A DNA stretch of 64,000 bases, taken from Erwinia sp. JUb26 (GTDB lineage Bacteria; Pseudomonadota; Gammaproteobacteria; Enterobacterales; Enterobacteriaceae). Location of the stretch: the NCBI RefSeq assembly GCF_003751505.1, contig NZ_RJVB01000005.1, forward strand, positions 124,001 to 188,000. The letters run 5' to 3'. The notes beneath the pieces were generated by a model. It made no database searches, had not been told where the DNA came from, and worked only from the letters and a program-made list of their open reading frames with translations. This document shows, one piece after another, positions 53,791 to 63,450 of this stretch; within the stretch, counting starts at the first letter, position 1, and the number at the start of each line of letters is the position of its first letter. The position numbers and the translations under genes are program-made.

Positions 53791-55143
53791 ATGACCAAAC
53801 ATTATGACTATCTCGCCATCGGCGGCGGCAGCGGCGGTATCGCCTCCATCAACCGTGCGGCCATGTACGGACAGAAATGTGCGCTGATCGAAGCGAAAGA
53901 TCTCGGCGGTACCTGCGTGAACGTGGGCTGCGTACCGAAGAAAGTAATGTGGCACGCCGCGCAAATTGCCGAAGCCATTCATCAATACGGCCCGGACTAC
54001 GGCTTCGACACCACCGTTAACCAGCATAACTGGGACGTGCTGCTGAAGAACCGCAGCGCCTATATCGACCGTATTCACACCTCGTACGATAACGTACTGG
54101 GTAAAAACAACGTGGATGTCATCAAAGGCTTCGCGCGTTTTGTTGATGCGCATACCGTGGAAGTGAACGGTGAAAAAATTACCGCTGACCATATCCTGAT
54201 TGCTACCGGCGGCCGTCCGGTTCAGCCGAAGATCCCGGGTGCTGAGTACGGCATCAACTCCGACGGTTTCTTTGAACTGCAGGCGCTACCAAAACGCACC
54301 GCCGTGGTGGGTGCTGGCTATATCGCGGTAGAAATTGCCGGCGTGCTGAACGCGCTGGGTTCTGAAACCCACCTGTTCGTTCGTAAACACGCGCCGCTGC
54401 GTACGTTCGATCCGCTGATCGTTGATACGCTGCTGGAAGTGATCAATACCGAAGGCCCGACGCTGCACACCGAATCCATTCCGAAAGCGGTGGTGAAGAA
54501 TGCCGACGGCAGCCTGACACTCCAGCTGGAAAACGGCAAAGAGCAGACCGTTGACTGCCTGATTTGGGCGATTGGCCGCGAGCCGATGACCGACAACCTG
54601 AACCTGGACGTGACCGGCGTTGCGCTGAACGACAAGGGCTATATCAACGTTGATAAGTTCCAGAATACCAACGTGAAAGGCATCTACGCGGTAGGTGATA
54701 ACACCGGCGCGGTAGAGTTGACTCCGGTGGCGGTTGCCGCAGGTCGTCGCCTGTCCGAACGCCTGTTCAACAACAAGCCGGACGAGCATCTGGATTACAG
54801 CAACGTGCCAACCGTGGTATTCAGCCATCCGCCGATCGGCACCGTGGGCCTGACCGAACCGGAAGCGCGCGAGAAGTTTGGTGATGACCAAGTGAAAGTG
54901 TACAAATCCGCCTTTACCGCGATGTACACCGCCGTCACTCAGCACCGTCAGCCTTGCCGTATGAAGCTGGTCTGCGTCGGTGCCGATGAGAAAATTGTCG
55001 GTATTCACGGTATCGGCTACGGCATGGACGAAATGCTACAGGGCTTCGCGGTAGCGCTGAAAATGGGCGCAACCAAGAAAGACTTCGATAACACCGTTGC
55101 GATCCACCCAACCGGTGCGGAAGAATTCGTGACCATGCGTTAA
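53791..55143 (+). CDS. gor: Glutathione reductase
   Basis: 450 residues, same length as E. coli Gor, from the ATG at 53791 ([16 protein letters not shown]), preceded by GGAAG. FAD motif [16 protein letters not shown], redox-active disulphide [18 protein letters not shown] motif [11 protein letters not shown] and the C-terminal [12 protein letters not shown] with the catalytic His-Glu pair. Reduces glutathione disulphide with NADPH. Confidence 0.97.
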   Translation: MTKHYDYLAIGGGSGGIASINRAAMYGQKCALIEAKDLGGTCVNVGCVPKKVMWHAAQIAEAIHQYGPDYGFDTTVNQHNWDVLLKNRSAYIDRIHTSYDNVLGKNNVDVIKGFARFVDAHTVEVNGEKITADHILIATGGRPVQPKIPGAEYGINSDGFFELQALPKRTAVVGAGYIAVEIAGVLNALGSETHLFVRKHAPLRTFDPLIVDTLLEVINTEGPTLHTESIPKAVVKNADGSLTLQLENGKEQTVDCLIWAIGREPMTDNLNLDVTGVALNDKGYINVDKFQNTNVKGIYAVGDNTGAVELTPVAVAAGRRLSERLFNNKPDEHLDYSNVPTVVFSHPPIGTVGLTEPEAREKFGDDQVKVYKSAFTAMYTAVTQHRQPCRMKLVCVGADEKIVGIHGIGYGMDEMLQGFAVALKMGATKKDFDNTVAIHPTGAEEFVTMR

Positions 55144-55502
55144 TAGCGTTACCGGTACACCCGTGGCGATAGCTGCGGGTGTGCCGCGTCTGCCGATTTC
55201 ATTAATAGAATAGGGTTGAAATAATAATTCCTCGCACGTCACCCCCACGATTTGCTTACCTGAATATGCGATATTGCTAACGAATTCTGATTTTATCGCC
55301 AGACATGTACCGCAGGTGATGAACTTTTGGACGTCTCAGTCATTATTTCACTACGTGAATAAAAAAGACCGGAAGACAGGGGCATATTTAATCCCTCTGT
55401 GAAACGATATTTTTGACAAAAACAGATCGCTGTTCGATTCTAACCCCTGATAAACAGTGGGTGAAAACAGGATATTGTACTGACAATATGCCGTACGGAC
55501 AT

Positions 55503-55536
55503 AAAAAAAAGCACAACCATTGACGGTTGCGCTTTT
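55503..55536. terminator. Bidirectional terminator hairpin
   Basis: AAAAGC-A-CAACC paired with GGTTG-C-GCTTTT (one mismatch) with flanking A and T runs on both sides. About 360 bases after gor and 300 before luxR. Confidence 0.65.
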
Positions 55537-55692
55537 ATCGTTTTTTATATTTTTAGTAAATCATTTTCCCTGGTGGTTGGCACTTTTTCCCCAACAAATA
55601 TAAAACGCGTCGGGGATTTTTATACTACAATGCGTACCACGCTGTAATTCTGTACATGATATTAATACAATTAGTCTGATAAATAATCTGAC

Positions 55693-55722
55693 CAAAAGTA
55701 CAGGTTGTGACTGTACCTTTTG
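55693..55722. promoter_or_regulatory. Inverted repeat upstream of luxR, candidate EsaR-type operator
   Basis: CAAAAGTACAG (55693-55703) and CTGTACCTTTTG (55711-55722) are complementary except for one extra base. It contains AGTACAGGT, which resembles half of an EsaR box, but the half sites point outward instead of inward as in a standard lux box, so the assignment is tentative. Confidence 0.4.
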
Positions 55723-55837
55723 TCGATACCCTGACTGGTAGAAGATATGAAGAGCTTACATCGCCTCATCCAACAGGCAACACATTCTTTACCCTATATT
55801 GCTGTTCATCACGCGATCGCTGTCAAGGAGACGGTGC

Positions 55838-56560
55838 ATGTTAATGAGAAGTGAAGAAAATGTTGAGGAGGTTATCAGGCGTTTCCTTGAGAACACCTTA
55901 AATGAATTGGGACCGTTGACCTGGGCCTACGTGGTGCTTTCCAAAAAGGATATGTCGTGCATTTTTGGGGTGACAAATTACCCCGATGAATGGGTGCAAC
56001 GCTATCGCGAAAATTCGCTACAGTACACCGACCCGGTGGTCATCACCGCGCTTAACCGCCTCACGCCGTTTGCCTGGGATGAAAATCTGTTGGTCAGCTC
56101 AGGATTTAACCTCACCGATCCCTTTACTCAGGCCAAAGCATTTGGCTTAGTCAACGGCTACACCTTTGTATTGCACGATTATAATAATAATCTGGTCACG
56201 CTGTCCTTTATCCTCCCCCCCGAGAACAGTGCCGAAGTGATGCAGACTCTGATTCAGAATAAAGGGGATCTCTCGATTTTACTGGCCTCGGTCCATGAAA
56301 CCTATCTGGCCTTAAATTCGCTTTCTGAGAAAAATTCATCAGGTAAAGAAAAAACGGCAGGGTTCACCGAGCGAGAGAATGAAATTCTCTACTGGGCAAG
56401 CGTTGGTAAAACCTATCAGGAAACCGGTATCATTCTTGGAATAACCGTGCGTACGGTAAAATTCCATATGTCGAATATCGTTAAAAAGCTGGGAGTCGCC
56501 AATGCCCGGCATGCTGTGCGTTTAGGCGTGGAACTTCAGCTGATTAAACCGGTTAATTAA
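55838..56560 (+). CDS. LuxR-family quorum-sensing regulator, EsaR/EanR type
   Basis: 240 residues from the ATG at 55838, seven bases after AAGGAG. The acyl-homoserine-lactone domain keeps the invariant residues Trp and Tyr of PDEWVQRYRE, Asp-Pro of YTDPVV and Trp of FAWDEN. The C-terminal LuxR helix-turn-helix is TERENEILYWASVGKT to VKFHMSNIVKKLGVANARHAV. In EsaR-type proteins the AHL-free form binds DNA and AHL releases it. It converges on the luxI gene with only six bases between, the arrangement seen for esaI/esaR and eanI/eanR. Confidence 0.92.
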   Translation: MLMRSEENVEEVIRRFLENTLNELGPLTWAYVVLSKKDMSCIFGVTNYPDEWVQRYRENSLQYTDPVVITALNRLTPFAWDENLLVSSGFNLTDPFTQAKAFGLVNGYTFVLHDYNNNLVTLSFILPPENSAEVMQTLIQNKGDLSILLASVHETYLALNSLSEKNSSGKEKTAGFTERENEILYWASVGKTYQETGIILGITVRTVKFHMSNIVKKLGVANARHAVRLGVELQLIKPVN

Positions 56561-56566
56561 GGGTTA

Positions 56567-57202
56567 TTATACGGCAAACGGCAATGGCCAGGCGTTAAGT
56601 TCCTGCTCATCCTGCTGTTCATAGCGTCTGATTTTCGCCTTTAATTTTTCCTGGCTCTTCGCATCAATATGCCCAAGCAGGAGATAAACGGGTTCATTTT
56701 TTTCAGACATGCCGATTTCCAGCACCGTGACGTTCCAGCCAGAACGCCTGATAATCGCCATCATCGAGTGGCTGGCAACCGCCAGGATGCCGTCATAGTG
56801 GCGCTCTTGTGCGTAGTTAATCAGTGACAGGAACAGGCTCATGGTTACCGGATATTTTCCACCCAGTAGTGAGTGGGTTCTCTCCTTGTCCACGAAGAAA
56901 CGCGTCGACTCCACAAAATTCCCTTCAGGGATATTGACCTTATTAAAAAACCCAGAAAATGTATCATTCAACATATTATTCTCCTTCATATCAATCATCC
57001 TTGTGCCGCATAATATCACTCCATTTTCTGCTCCAAATATATAATCCGTCTTTTCATTATCGAATTCATCGCGTTCCATACCATCCGAACAGGTGACGGC
57101 CCATTGCAGACGATCTTTAAAGGTGTTCTTTCTCAGCATAAAAAGATCTTCCGTTTTCTCGTTATCCAACAGTGAATAGTTTACAGCATAAATATTAAAC
57201 AT
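56567..57202 (-). CDS. LuxI-family acyl-homoserine-lactone synthase, EsaI/EanI type
   Basis: 211 residues. Conserved LuxI residues visible: Arg, Phe and Trp of MLRKNTFKDRLQW, the acidic DEFDNEKTDY block, Arg of GTRMID and the ESTRFFVD motif. It joins an acyl-ACP to S-adenosylmethionine; acyl length cannot be read, though EsaI/EanI make 3-oxo-hexanoyl-HSL. The start is ATG 57202 with AAGG six bases upstream, and that ribosome site falls inside an inverted repeat (57205-57241). Confidence 0.92.
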   Translation of the reverse strand: MFNIYAVNYSLLDNEKTEDLFMLRKNTFKDRLQWAVTCSDGMERDEFDNEKTDYIFGAENGVILCGTRMIDMKENNMLNDTFSGFFNKVNIPEGNFVESTRFFVDKERTHSLLGGKYPVTMSLFLSLINYAQERHYDGILAVASHSMMAIIRRSGWNVTVLEIGMSEKNEPVYLLLGHIDAKSQEKLKAKIRRYEQQDEQELNAWPLPFAV

Positions 57203-57204
57203 AA

Positions 57205-57241
57205 TGTTACCTTTTAGAATTTAAATAAAAATCCGGTAACA
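57205..57241 (-). promoter_or_regulatory. Inverted repeat covering the luxI ribosome-binding site
   Basis: TGTTACC (57205-57211) and GGTAACA (57235-57241), 7 bp perfect. On the minus-strand mRNA the start-proximal arm is GGTAACA, directly after AAAA, so pairing would occlude the Shine-Dalgarno sequence. The loop is AT-rich and the hairpin weak, so it could instead be a protein site. Confidence 0.4.
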
Positions 57242-57590
57242 TCAGCGAAGCTTCATTCATAGCATGCCGGGGCACACCGATAGTAATTCTTTTTTATGGC
57301 ATTTCGCCATTAGAATAAAACGGGAAAATAATGAGGGTAATGATTGTACTGGAGAGATATTGGTAGCAATGGATGGAGATAAGACGTCCGCTACGCAACG
57401 GAAATCACACGGAGGGTATTAATAACGAAAAATCATTATTTAATATATTGAAATTCGACTCAAGACGTATTTATCAAAACAAAAACACTGAAATTCAATT
57501 ATAAACCAGTGTATCTCTAAGAAAAAACAGTCCCCTATAGAATAAACCGTAACTGTAACGATCGGCGCTGGCTCGTTTTCGATACGTCAA
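57242..57590. other. AT-rich region upstream of luxI
   Basis: About 350 bases with no convincing gene. It should include the luxI promoter; no standard inward-pointing lux box was found. Confidence 0.4.
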
Positions 57591-57618
57591 TCTGGTATGG
57601 CAGATCCACCATACCAGA
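57591..57618 (-). terminator. Hairpin downstream of the araD-like gene
   Basis: Perfect 10-bp stem TCTGGTATGG/CCATACCAGA with an 8-base loop, 34 bases past the araD-like stop. No T run, so termination, if any, is Rho-assisted or weak. Confidence 0.5.
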
Positions 57619-57652
57619 ACGGATGAAAAATTATTCCCGGCGGAGAAAGCGA

Positions 57653-58348
57653 TTACTGCCCGTAATAGGCATTCGCCCCGTGCTTACGCAAATAGTGCTT
57701 ATCCAGCAGCGTCTGCTGCATGCTGTCCACGCCGGGCTGCAGCTGGCGGGTAAACAGATTCATATAGGCGATCTCCTCCAGCACCACGGCATTATGTACC
57801 GCATTGTCCGCATCGGTGCCCCAGGCAAACGGACCGTGGCCGTTGACCAGCACGGCAGGAATATCCTTTGCGCTAATTCCCTGCTGATTCAGCGTTTCAA
57901 CAATCACGTTGCCGGTGTCATGCTCATACTGCCCGTTAATCTCCTCATCACGCATCAGTCGGGTGCAGGGAATGGTGCCGTAGAAATAGTCTGCGTGGGT
58001 AGTGCCCAGCGCCTTCAGCGGCTGACCGGCCTGTGCCCAGATGGTGGCGTGGCGTGAGTGAGTGTGCACCACGCCGCCGATATGCTCAAAGGCGCGATAC
58101 AGCACCAGATGCGTCGCGGTATCGGAAGAGGGTTTCTTATCACCCTCCACTACTTTTCCGGTTTGCAGATCGACCACCACCATGTCCTGCGGCGTCATAT
58201 CTTTATACTCCACGCCGGAAGGTTTAATCACCACCAGACCACGCTGGCGATCGATGCCGCTGACGTTTCCCCAGGTAAAGGTGACCAGCTTGTGGGCGGG
58301 TAATAATAGATTAGCGTCAAACACCTGTTGTTTTAATTCCTGCAGCAT
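57653..58348 (-). CDS. araD: L-ribulose-5-phosphate 4-epimerase (AraD/UlaF family)
   Basis: 231 residues, same length and closely similar to E. coli Ara[20 protein letters not shown], the zinc ligands in [14 protein letters not shown] and the later His of [10 protein letters not shown], and the C-terminal [18 protein letters not shown]. It interconverts L-ribulose 5-phosphate and D-xylulose 5-phosphate. No araA, araB or araC is adjacent. It is divergent from a DeoR regulator and a sugar ABC transporter, so it probably serves a pentose or pentitol route fed by that transporter. Confidence 0.9.
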   Translation of the reverse strand: MLQELKQQVFDANLLLPAHKLVTFTWGNVSGIDRQRGLVVIKPSGVEYKDMTPQDMVVVDLQTGKVVEGDKKPSSDTATHLVLYRAFEHIGGVVHTHSRHATIWAQAGQPLKALGTTHADYFYGTIPCTRLMRDEEINGQYEHDTGNVIVETLNQQGISAKDIPAVLVNGHGPFAWGTDADNAVHNAVVLEEIAYMNLFTRQLQPGVDSMQQTLLDKHYLRKHGANAYYGQ

Positions 58349-58607
58349 TGTTTACCTCACGTAATAAAAATTTTATTCCCAGAGAATTTATTCGTCTCTG
58401 GAAATATCCATTTCGCTTTTCAAGAAGGGAGTGATCTTTTATTACGTTACGTCTAATAGACTGCTGCGAAAAGCCTCCGGCTGGGATGAGACCCGGCAAA
58501 CAAATACAATCGGCCGTAATCGGTCACAAATGGGCAATCAAAGCATGACCGTTTATGTTGATTTAAACCTGTCGGTGATTTTTTATCTGCGCTAATGCCC
58601 GATATTG

Positions 58608-58623
58608 CGTGATAAAAGTCACA
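58608..58623. promoter_or_regulatory. CRP-like site 1
   Basis: CGTGA-N6-TCACA, 9 of 10 core bases of the TGTGA-N6-TCACA consensus, in the araD/deoR divergent gap. Confidence 0.7.
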
Positions 58624-58660
58624 TTAAAATGCATATATCCTGGCACCATCATCATTATAT

Positions 58661-58676
58661 AGTGATATCAATCACA
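58661..58676. promoter_or_regulatory. CRP-like site 2
   Basis: AGTGA-N6-TCACA with ATT following, 9 of 10 core bases. Its centre is 53 bp (five helical turns) from site 1, so two CRP dimers would sit on the same DNA face. Confidence 0.75.
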
Positions 58677-58787
58677 TTAAGGTGTATGGAAAAAACCGCT
58701 AACGGGTTTCTTGAAATCAGTCACTTTAAAAATAACTGAAAAGTAAGAGTATTAGATCATGTGATAAGCAATGGAATCGGGCTATTT

Positions 58788-59597
58788 ATGTTACAGGCTG
58801 AACGTTACAAGATGATTTGTAGCTATGTGCAACAGAATGGCTCCGCGCTGGTTGCCGAACTGTCGACCATGTGTAGCGTTTCGCAGGAGACTATCCGCCG
58901 CGATTTGAATCTGCTGGAGCGGAATAAAAAGCTGATACGCAGCTTTGGCGGCGCGGTGTCGCTGGATGACTATGATGACCGCACCCGGCCCGTACAGGAC
59001 GCGTTCTATAAGGCGGATACTATCGACCGGGCTGAGTCTTTACGTAAAAGAACGGAAGAGCATCCCGACGTTAAAATGAAGCTGGCCAAGGCGGCGCTAC
59101 AGTTTATTCACCCGGGCGACTGCATTCTGCTGGATAACAGCAGCACCTGCTGGTTCCTGGCGCGGCAGATCCCGGATATTGATATCACCGTGGTGACCAA
59201 TTCGGTCAAAATCATCCAGGCGCTGGCCTGCCGCGATAAGGTGCGCATCATCGGCTGCGGCGGCGAATACTCGGAGCGCCACGACGACTTCCACGGCCCA
59301 GTGGCCGAAAGCGCGATCCGTAACTTCCAGATTAATACCTTCTTTTTTTCCTGCCAGGGGCTGAATCTGGAAAACGGCATTCGCGACGGCAGTGAAATTA
59401 ACGCCCGCTTAAAGCAGGTGATGCTGCAGGTTTCCGGCAAGAAAATTCTGCTGGCCGACGCCAGTAAATTCGATCAGTTCGCATTTTGTAAAATCTGCAT
59501 GCTCGACGACATTGATATATTAATCACTAATAAAGTGGCTGAAGAAAGAAACTGGGGACCCAGCCCGCAATTTAACGTAATTGAAGTCGACAAATAG
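58788..59597 (+). CDS. DeoR-family sugar-operon regulator
   Basis: 269 residues from the ATG at 58788 (MLQAERYKMI, the usual DeoR start; an in-frame GTG at 58761 is less likely). N-terminal helix-turn-helix with VAELSTMCSVSQETIRRDLNLLE; C-terminal sugar-phosphate sensing domain with LLDNSSTCWFLARQI, VVTNS and DASKFDQFAF. Probably represses both the araD-like gene and the ABC operon, with a phosphorylated sugar as inducer. Confidence 0.9.
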   Translation: MLQAERYKMICSYVQQNGSALVAELSTMCSVSQETIRRDLNLLERNKKLIRSFGGAVSLDDYDDRTRPVQDAFYKADTIDRAESLRKRTEEHPDVKMKLAKAALQFIHPGDCILLDNSSTCWFLARQIPDIDITVVTNSVKIIQALACRDKVRIIGCGGEYSERHDDFHGPVAESAIRNFQINTFFFSCQGLNLENGIRDGSEINARLKQVMLQVSGKKILLADASKFDQFAFCKICMLDDIDILITNKVAEERNWGPSPQFNVIEVDK

Positions 59598-59871
59598 CAT
59601 TCATTGCGAAATAAACCCACACTCATTCTGACGCATTTAGTCAGAATGGTTTATTACCGTCAATACCAGTGAAAGTTGCAATAAATAACCTGAACCTGAA
59701 TACCCCGCCATTTTTTATGAAATAGCTAAAGCGGATTGTTGCGTGCTTTGCGTTATCCGTAGCCGCTCATTTCATTAAGCAACATGCGGTGTCATGGCGA
59801 AGGGTAAACAAACCGAATAATGCACTGTTCAGCAACGATGATAATTAAAATAACCTTCTGAGGATCTAATA

Positions 59872-60876
59872 ATGAAAAAATTACTCTTACCCTGTGTAAT
59901 CGCCTCACTGATCGCTTCATTTTCCACCCAGGCCGATGACGCAGCGGTCCCTCAAAAAGCCAACAAGCCTTTTACCATGGGCGTGGTGGTGAAAGTGGGG
60001 GGAATTCCCTGGTTTAACGTGATGGAGCAGGGGATTAAAGAAGAAGGTAAAGCGTTAGGCGTTAACGCCTGGCAGGTGGGGCCAACTACCGCCGACCCGG
60101 CCGAGCAGGTGCGTGCCATTGAAGATTTGATCGCCAAGAAAGTTGACGTCATCGGCGTGGTGCCAAACGACGCCAAAGTGCTGGAGCCGGTGCTGAAACG
60201 CGCGCAGGAAGCGGGCATTAAGGTGATTACCCACGAATCCCCGGCGCAGGCCAATGCGGACTGGGACTTCGAGCTGCTGGACACCCAGACCATGGGCGCT
60301 AACCATATGAAAGATATGGCCGCCTGTATGGGTGAGGAAGGTAAATATGCCATGTTCGTGGGCAGCCTGACCGTACCGCTGGTGAACGACTGGGCCAACG
60401 CCGCCATCGCCTACCAGAAAGAACACTATCCGAAAATGCAGCTGGTTGAGGACCGCTTTGGCGTCGCCGAATCGGTGGACGACTCTATGCGTACCGCCAA
60501 CGACCTGATGTCCAAACACAAAGATCTGAAAGGCATTATGTCCTTCGGCTCTCAGGGCCCGATCGGCGCAGGCCGCGCTATCGACAAGCGCAAGAAAAAT
60601 AAAGACATCTGCGTCTTCGGCACCTTCACCCCGGGCCAGGGCATCAAACTGCTGGAGAAAGGCGCGATCGACGGCGGCTATATCTCTAACCCGATGACCG
60701 CCGGCAAGGTCTTTGTGCAGGTGGCGACCGCGATGATGAACGGTGAGCCGATCAAAGACGGCGTTAAGCTGGGCGACATGGGCGAAATCAAAATTAAAGG
60801 CAACACCATCCTCAGCGATAACCCGGAAAAACTGGATGTGGAAAACACCAAACGTCTGGTGAAACTGGGCCTCTGA
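59872..60876 (+). CDS. Periplasmic sugar-binding protein (RbsB/LsrB/RhaS type)
   Basis: 334 residues. A signal peptide is cleaved near FSTQADD, followed by a type I periplasmic-binding fold (MGVVVKVGGIPWFNVMEQGIKEEGKALG, VDVIGVVPNDAKVLEPVLKRAQEAGIKVITHES). The closest family resemblance is to the rhamnose/AI-2 branch, but the ligand cannot be named; pentose or pentitol fits the araD-like neighbour. GAGGA lies eight bases before the ATG. First gene of the ABC operon. Confidence 0.88.
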   Translation: MKKLLLPCVIASLIASFSTQADDAAVPQKANKPFTMGVVVKVGGIPWFNVMEQGIKEEGKALGVNAWQVGPTTADPAEQVRAIEDLIAKKVDVIGVVPNDAKVLEPVLKRAQEAGIKVITHESPAQANADWDFELLDTQTMGANHMKDMAACMGEEGKYAMFVGSLTVPLVNDWANAAIAYQKEHYPKMQLVEDRFGVAESVDDSMRTANDLMSKHKDLKGIMSFGSQGPIGAGRAIDKRKKNKDICVFGTFTPGQGIKLLEKGAIDGGYISNPMTAGKVFVQVATAMMNGEPIKDGVKLGDMGEIKIKGNTILSDNPEKLDVENTKRLVKLGL

Positions 60877-60943
60877 CCCTGAGCCGTATCGCCGGAGCCG
60901 TTGCGCTCCGGCTTTATTCACGTCTGACACCAGGGCAAGAACC

Positions 60944-62458
60944 ATGCTGAATAATAACCATGCCGATAATGCCGCCCCGCTGATTACGCTGAACGCGCTA
61001 TCAAAAAGCTTTGGCGGCCATCAGGCATTAAAAAACATCACGCTGACCTTAAATAAAGGCGAAGTCCACTGCCTGGCCGGGGCCAATGGCTGCGGTAAAA
61101 GCACGCTGATTAAAACCATCAGCGGCGTCTACGCACCCGATGCCGGTAGCGAAATCATCATTGATGACAAAACCCATTCCCGCCTGACGCCGGACCGCGC
61201 GAGGGCTTTAGGCATTCAGGTCATTTATCAGGACCTGTCGCTGTTTCCAAACCTGACCGTCGCCGAAAACATCGCCTTCGAATATAACCTGAAGGGCTAT
61301 TTCGGCTGGTTTAAGCAAAAAAAACTCCGGGAAAAAGCGCAGCAGATCCTCAGCGAGCTGGCGTTCAATATCGATCCGGACGCGCTGGTGCAGCATCTGC
61401 CGATTGCGCAGCGCCAGCAGATTGCCATCTGCCGCGCGCTGGTTGCCGACGCCCGGCTGGTGATTATGGATGAGCCCACCGCCTCGCTGACGCGCACGGA
61501 AGTGAACCAGCTGCTGCGCACGGTGAACTACCTGCGGGATAAAAATATCACCGTAGTCTTCGTCAGCCACCGTCTGGATGAAGTGAAAGAGATTTCCGAC
61601 CGCATTACCGTCATTCGCGACGGCGAGAAGATCGGCACCTGGGACGCGGCCGCCCTCTCCACCGAAAAAATTACCGAGCTGATGACCGGACTGGTCATTG
61701 AGCACCAGCAGAAGCTGCCGAACGCCGAACTCGGCAAGGTGGTGCTGGAGCTGAATAACCTCAGCCGGAAAGGCCAGTATGACGATATATCCCTGCGGCT
61801 GCACCGGGGAGAGGTGCTTGGCCTGTGCGGCCTGCTGGGGTCCGGCCGCACCGAGCTGGCGCTGAGCCTGTTTGGTATCACCCACCCTGACCGTGGCGAG
61901 ATCCTGCTCGACGGTAAAAAGGTGCGGCTCAAAGACAACACCCAGGCGCGGGAAATGGGTATTGCCTATGTCTCGGAAGACCGGCTGACGCTGGGGGCCA
62001 TTCTGCCGCAGTCGGTGGCCGATAATATGGTGATTTCCATTCTCGATGAGATCAAAACGCCGTGGCACCTGATTGACGAGCAGCGCAAAGACGCGCTGGT
62101 GCAGGAATGGATTAAGGACCTGGATATCAAGGTGACCAACCCGGATAACCCGCTTTCGACCCTTTCCGGCGGCAATCAGCAGAAGGTGGTGCTGGCCAAG
62201 TGGATCCTCACCCGGCCAAAAGTATTAATTCTCGATGCCCCCACCGTCGGCGTGGATATCGGCGCGAAAGACAGTATTTACAAGCTGATCCACCGCCTCT
62301 CCGGCGTCGGTATTTCCGTGCTTCTGATCACCGATGAAGCCCCGGAAGCCTATTACAACTGCGATCGCGTGCTGCATATGCAGCAGGGAAAGATCGTCAA
62401 CGAGTTAATTCCTTCAACGCTGAGCGAACATCAACTCGCGGAGGCCATCAATGGCTAA
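60944..62458 (+). CDS. Sugar ABC transporter ATPase with two ABC domains (RbsA type)
   Basis: 504 residues. Domain 1 has Walker A GANGCGKSTL and Walker B LVIMDEPTAS, but a degenerate signature (LPIAQRQQ). Domain 2 has a degenerate Walker A (GLLGSGRTEL), as usual in RbsA, a full signature LSGGNQQK, and Walker B LILDAPTVGVD in which the catalytic Glu is Ala. Hydrolysis is therefore expected only at the composite site using domain 1's Walker motifs and domain 2's signature. It overlaps the permease gene by eight bases. Confidence 0.92.
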   Translation: MLNNNHADNAAPLITLNALSKSFGGHQALKNITLTLNKGEVHCLAGANGCGKSTLIKTISGVYAPDAGSEIIIDDKTHSRLTPDRARALGIQVIYQDLSLFPNLTVAENIAFEYNLKGYFGWFKQKKLREKAQQILSELAFNIDPDALVQHLPIAQRQQIAICRALVADARLVIMDEPTASLTRTEVNQLLRTVNYLRDKNITVVFVSHRLDEVKEISDRITVIRDGEKIGTWDAAALSTEKITELMTGLVIEHQQKLPNAELGKVVLELNNLSRKGQYDDISLRLHRGEVLGLCGLLGSGRTELALSLFGITHPDRGEILLDGKKVRLKDNTQAREMGIAYVSEDRLTLGAILPQSVADNMVISILDEIKTPWHLIDEQRKDALVQEWIKDLDIKVTNPDNPLSTLSGGNQQKVVLAKWILTRPKVLILDAPTVGVDIGAKDSIYKLIHRLSGVGISVLLITDEAPEAYYNCDRVLHMQQGKIVNELIPSTLSEHQLAEAING

Positions 62459-63437
62459 CATTTTTAAATTGCCACGTTCGGTCGAAGGCTGGCTGGGCTG
62501 GGTTATCGTCTTAATGCTGGTGCTGTTTTCGACGTTAAGCAGTGAGTTTTTGTCGATTCAGAACCTGCTGGACTTAACCGAAAGTTATGCCGTGACCGGC
62601 ATTTTTGCGCTGGGCCTGTTTGTGGTGCTGGTGACCGGCGGCATTGATATTTCCTTCGCCGCCGTGGCGTCCGTCGCCCAGTATGTCATTGCCTCGCTGC
62701 TGCTGAACGATGTCATCGCCAGCCCGCTGCTGTGCATCGTGCTGGCGATTGCCTGCGGCATCGTCTTCGGCCTGATCAACGCCGTTCTTATCTACTACCT
62801 CAATATTGTCTCGATCATTATCACCATCAGCATGCAGTCGCTGCTGTTCGGCATGCTGATGTGGATCACCAACGGCCACAGTATCTACGACCTGCCCGAC
62901 TGGTGGGTTAACCAGCGCACCATCCTGCCCTTCGAATTCGGTGGGGAAAGCTACCAGGTGGGCCTGCCGGTGGTGGTCATGCTCGGCATGGCACTGCTGA
63001 CCTGGCTGCTGCTGAATAAAACCCATATCGGTCGGCAGCTCTACGCCGTCGGCGGCAGCAATGAATCCGCACGTCGCATCGGTATCCGCGTCTCCGTTAT
63101 CTATCTGTTTGCCTATGGCTACCTGGGTGCGGCGGCGGCGATTGGCGGCATGCTGCAGGCCTATCGTATGAGCGAAGTGGTGCCTAATGCGCTGGTCGGC
63201 GGCGAGCTGGACGTGCTGGCGGCAGCGGTGTTGGGCGGAGCCAGCCTCTCCGGCGGCAGGGGTTCAGTGATCGGCACCCTGATGGGCGTATTCCTGATCG
63301 GCATTTTGAAAAACGGCCTGAACCTGATTGGCGTTTCCAGCTATTTCGTCAACATCGTGATTGGCGTCGTTATTGTCGCGGCTATCTGCGTCACCCACTA
63401 CAAGAAGCGCAAAGAAACCGATGTCGGCTTCGTCTGA
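62451..63437 (+). CDS. Sugar ABC transporter permease 1 (RbsC type)
   Basis: 328 residues, about nine or ten membrane helices, BPD_transp_2 family. GGIDISFAAVASVAQYV and the coupling-loop region GGSNESARRIGIRVSVIYLFAY are typical. The start overlaps the ATPase gene end by eight bases. Partners the second permease downstream. Confidence 0.92.
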   Translation: MANIFKLPRSVEGWLGWVIVLMLVLFSTLSSEFLSIQNLLDLTESYAVTGIFALGLFVVLVTGGIDISFAAVASVAQYVIASLLLNDVIASPLLCIVLAIACGIVFGLINAVLIYYLNIVSIIITISMQSLLFGMLMWITNGHSIYDLPDWWVNQRTILPFEFGGESYQVGLPVVVMLGMALLTWLLLNKTHIGRQLYAVGGSNESARRIGIRVSVIYLFAYGYLGAAAAIGGMLQAYRMSEVVPNALVGGELDVLAAAVLGGASLSGGRGSVIGTLMGVFLIGILKNGLNLIGVSSYFVNIVIGVVIVAAICVTHYKKRKETDVGFV

Positions 63438-63450
63438 CGGAGACTGTTGA

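Larger units (their letters stand above)
55144..55837. other. AT-rich region between gor and luxR
   Basis: Nearly 700 bases with no convincing gene. It holds a GC hairpin after gor (about 55151-55187, CGGTACACCCG/CGGGTGTGCCG, no T run), a bidirectional terminator at 55503-55536 and an inverted repeat at 55693-55722. Confidence 0.5.

Noticed and set aside
55693-55722. Standard lux box upstream of luxR
   Set aside because: The half sites point outward (GTACAG-N7-CTGTAC) instead of the usual inward ACCTGT...ACAGGT order, so it is recorded only as an inverted repeat.
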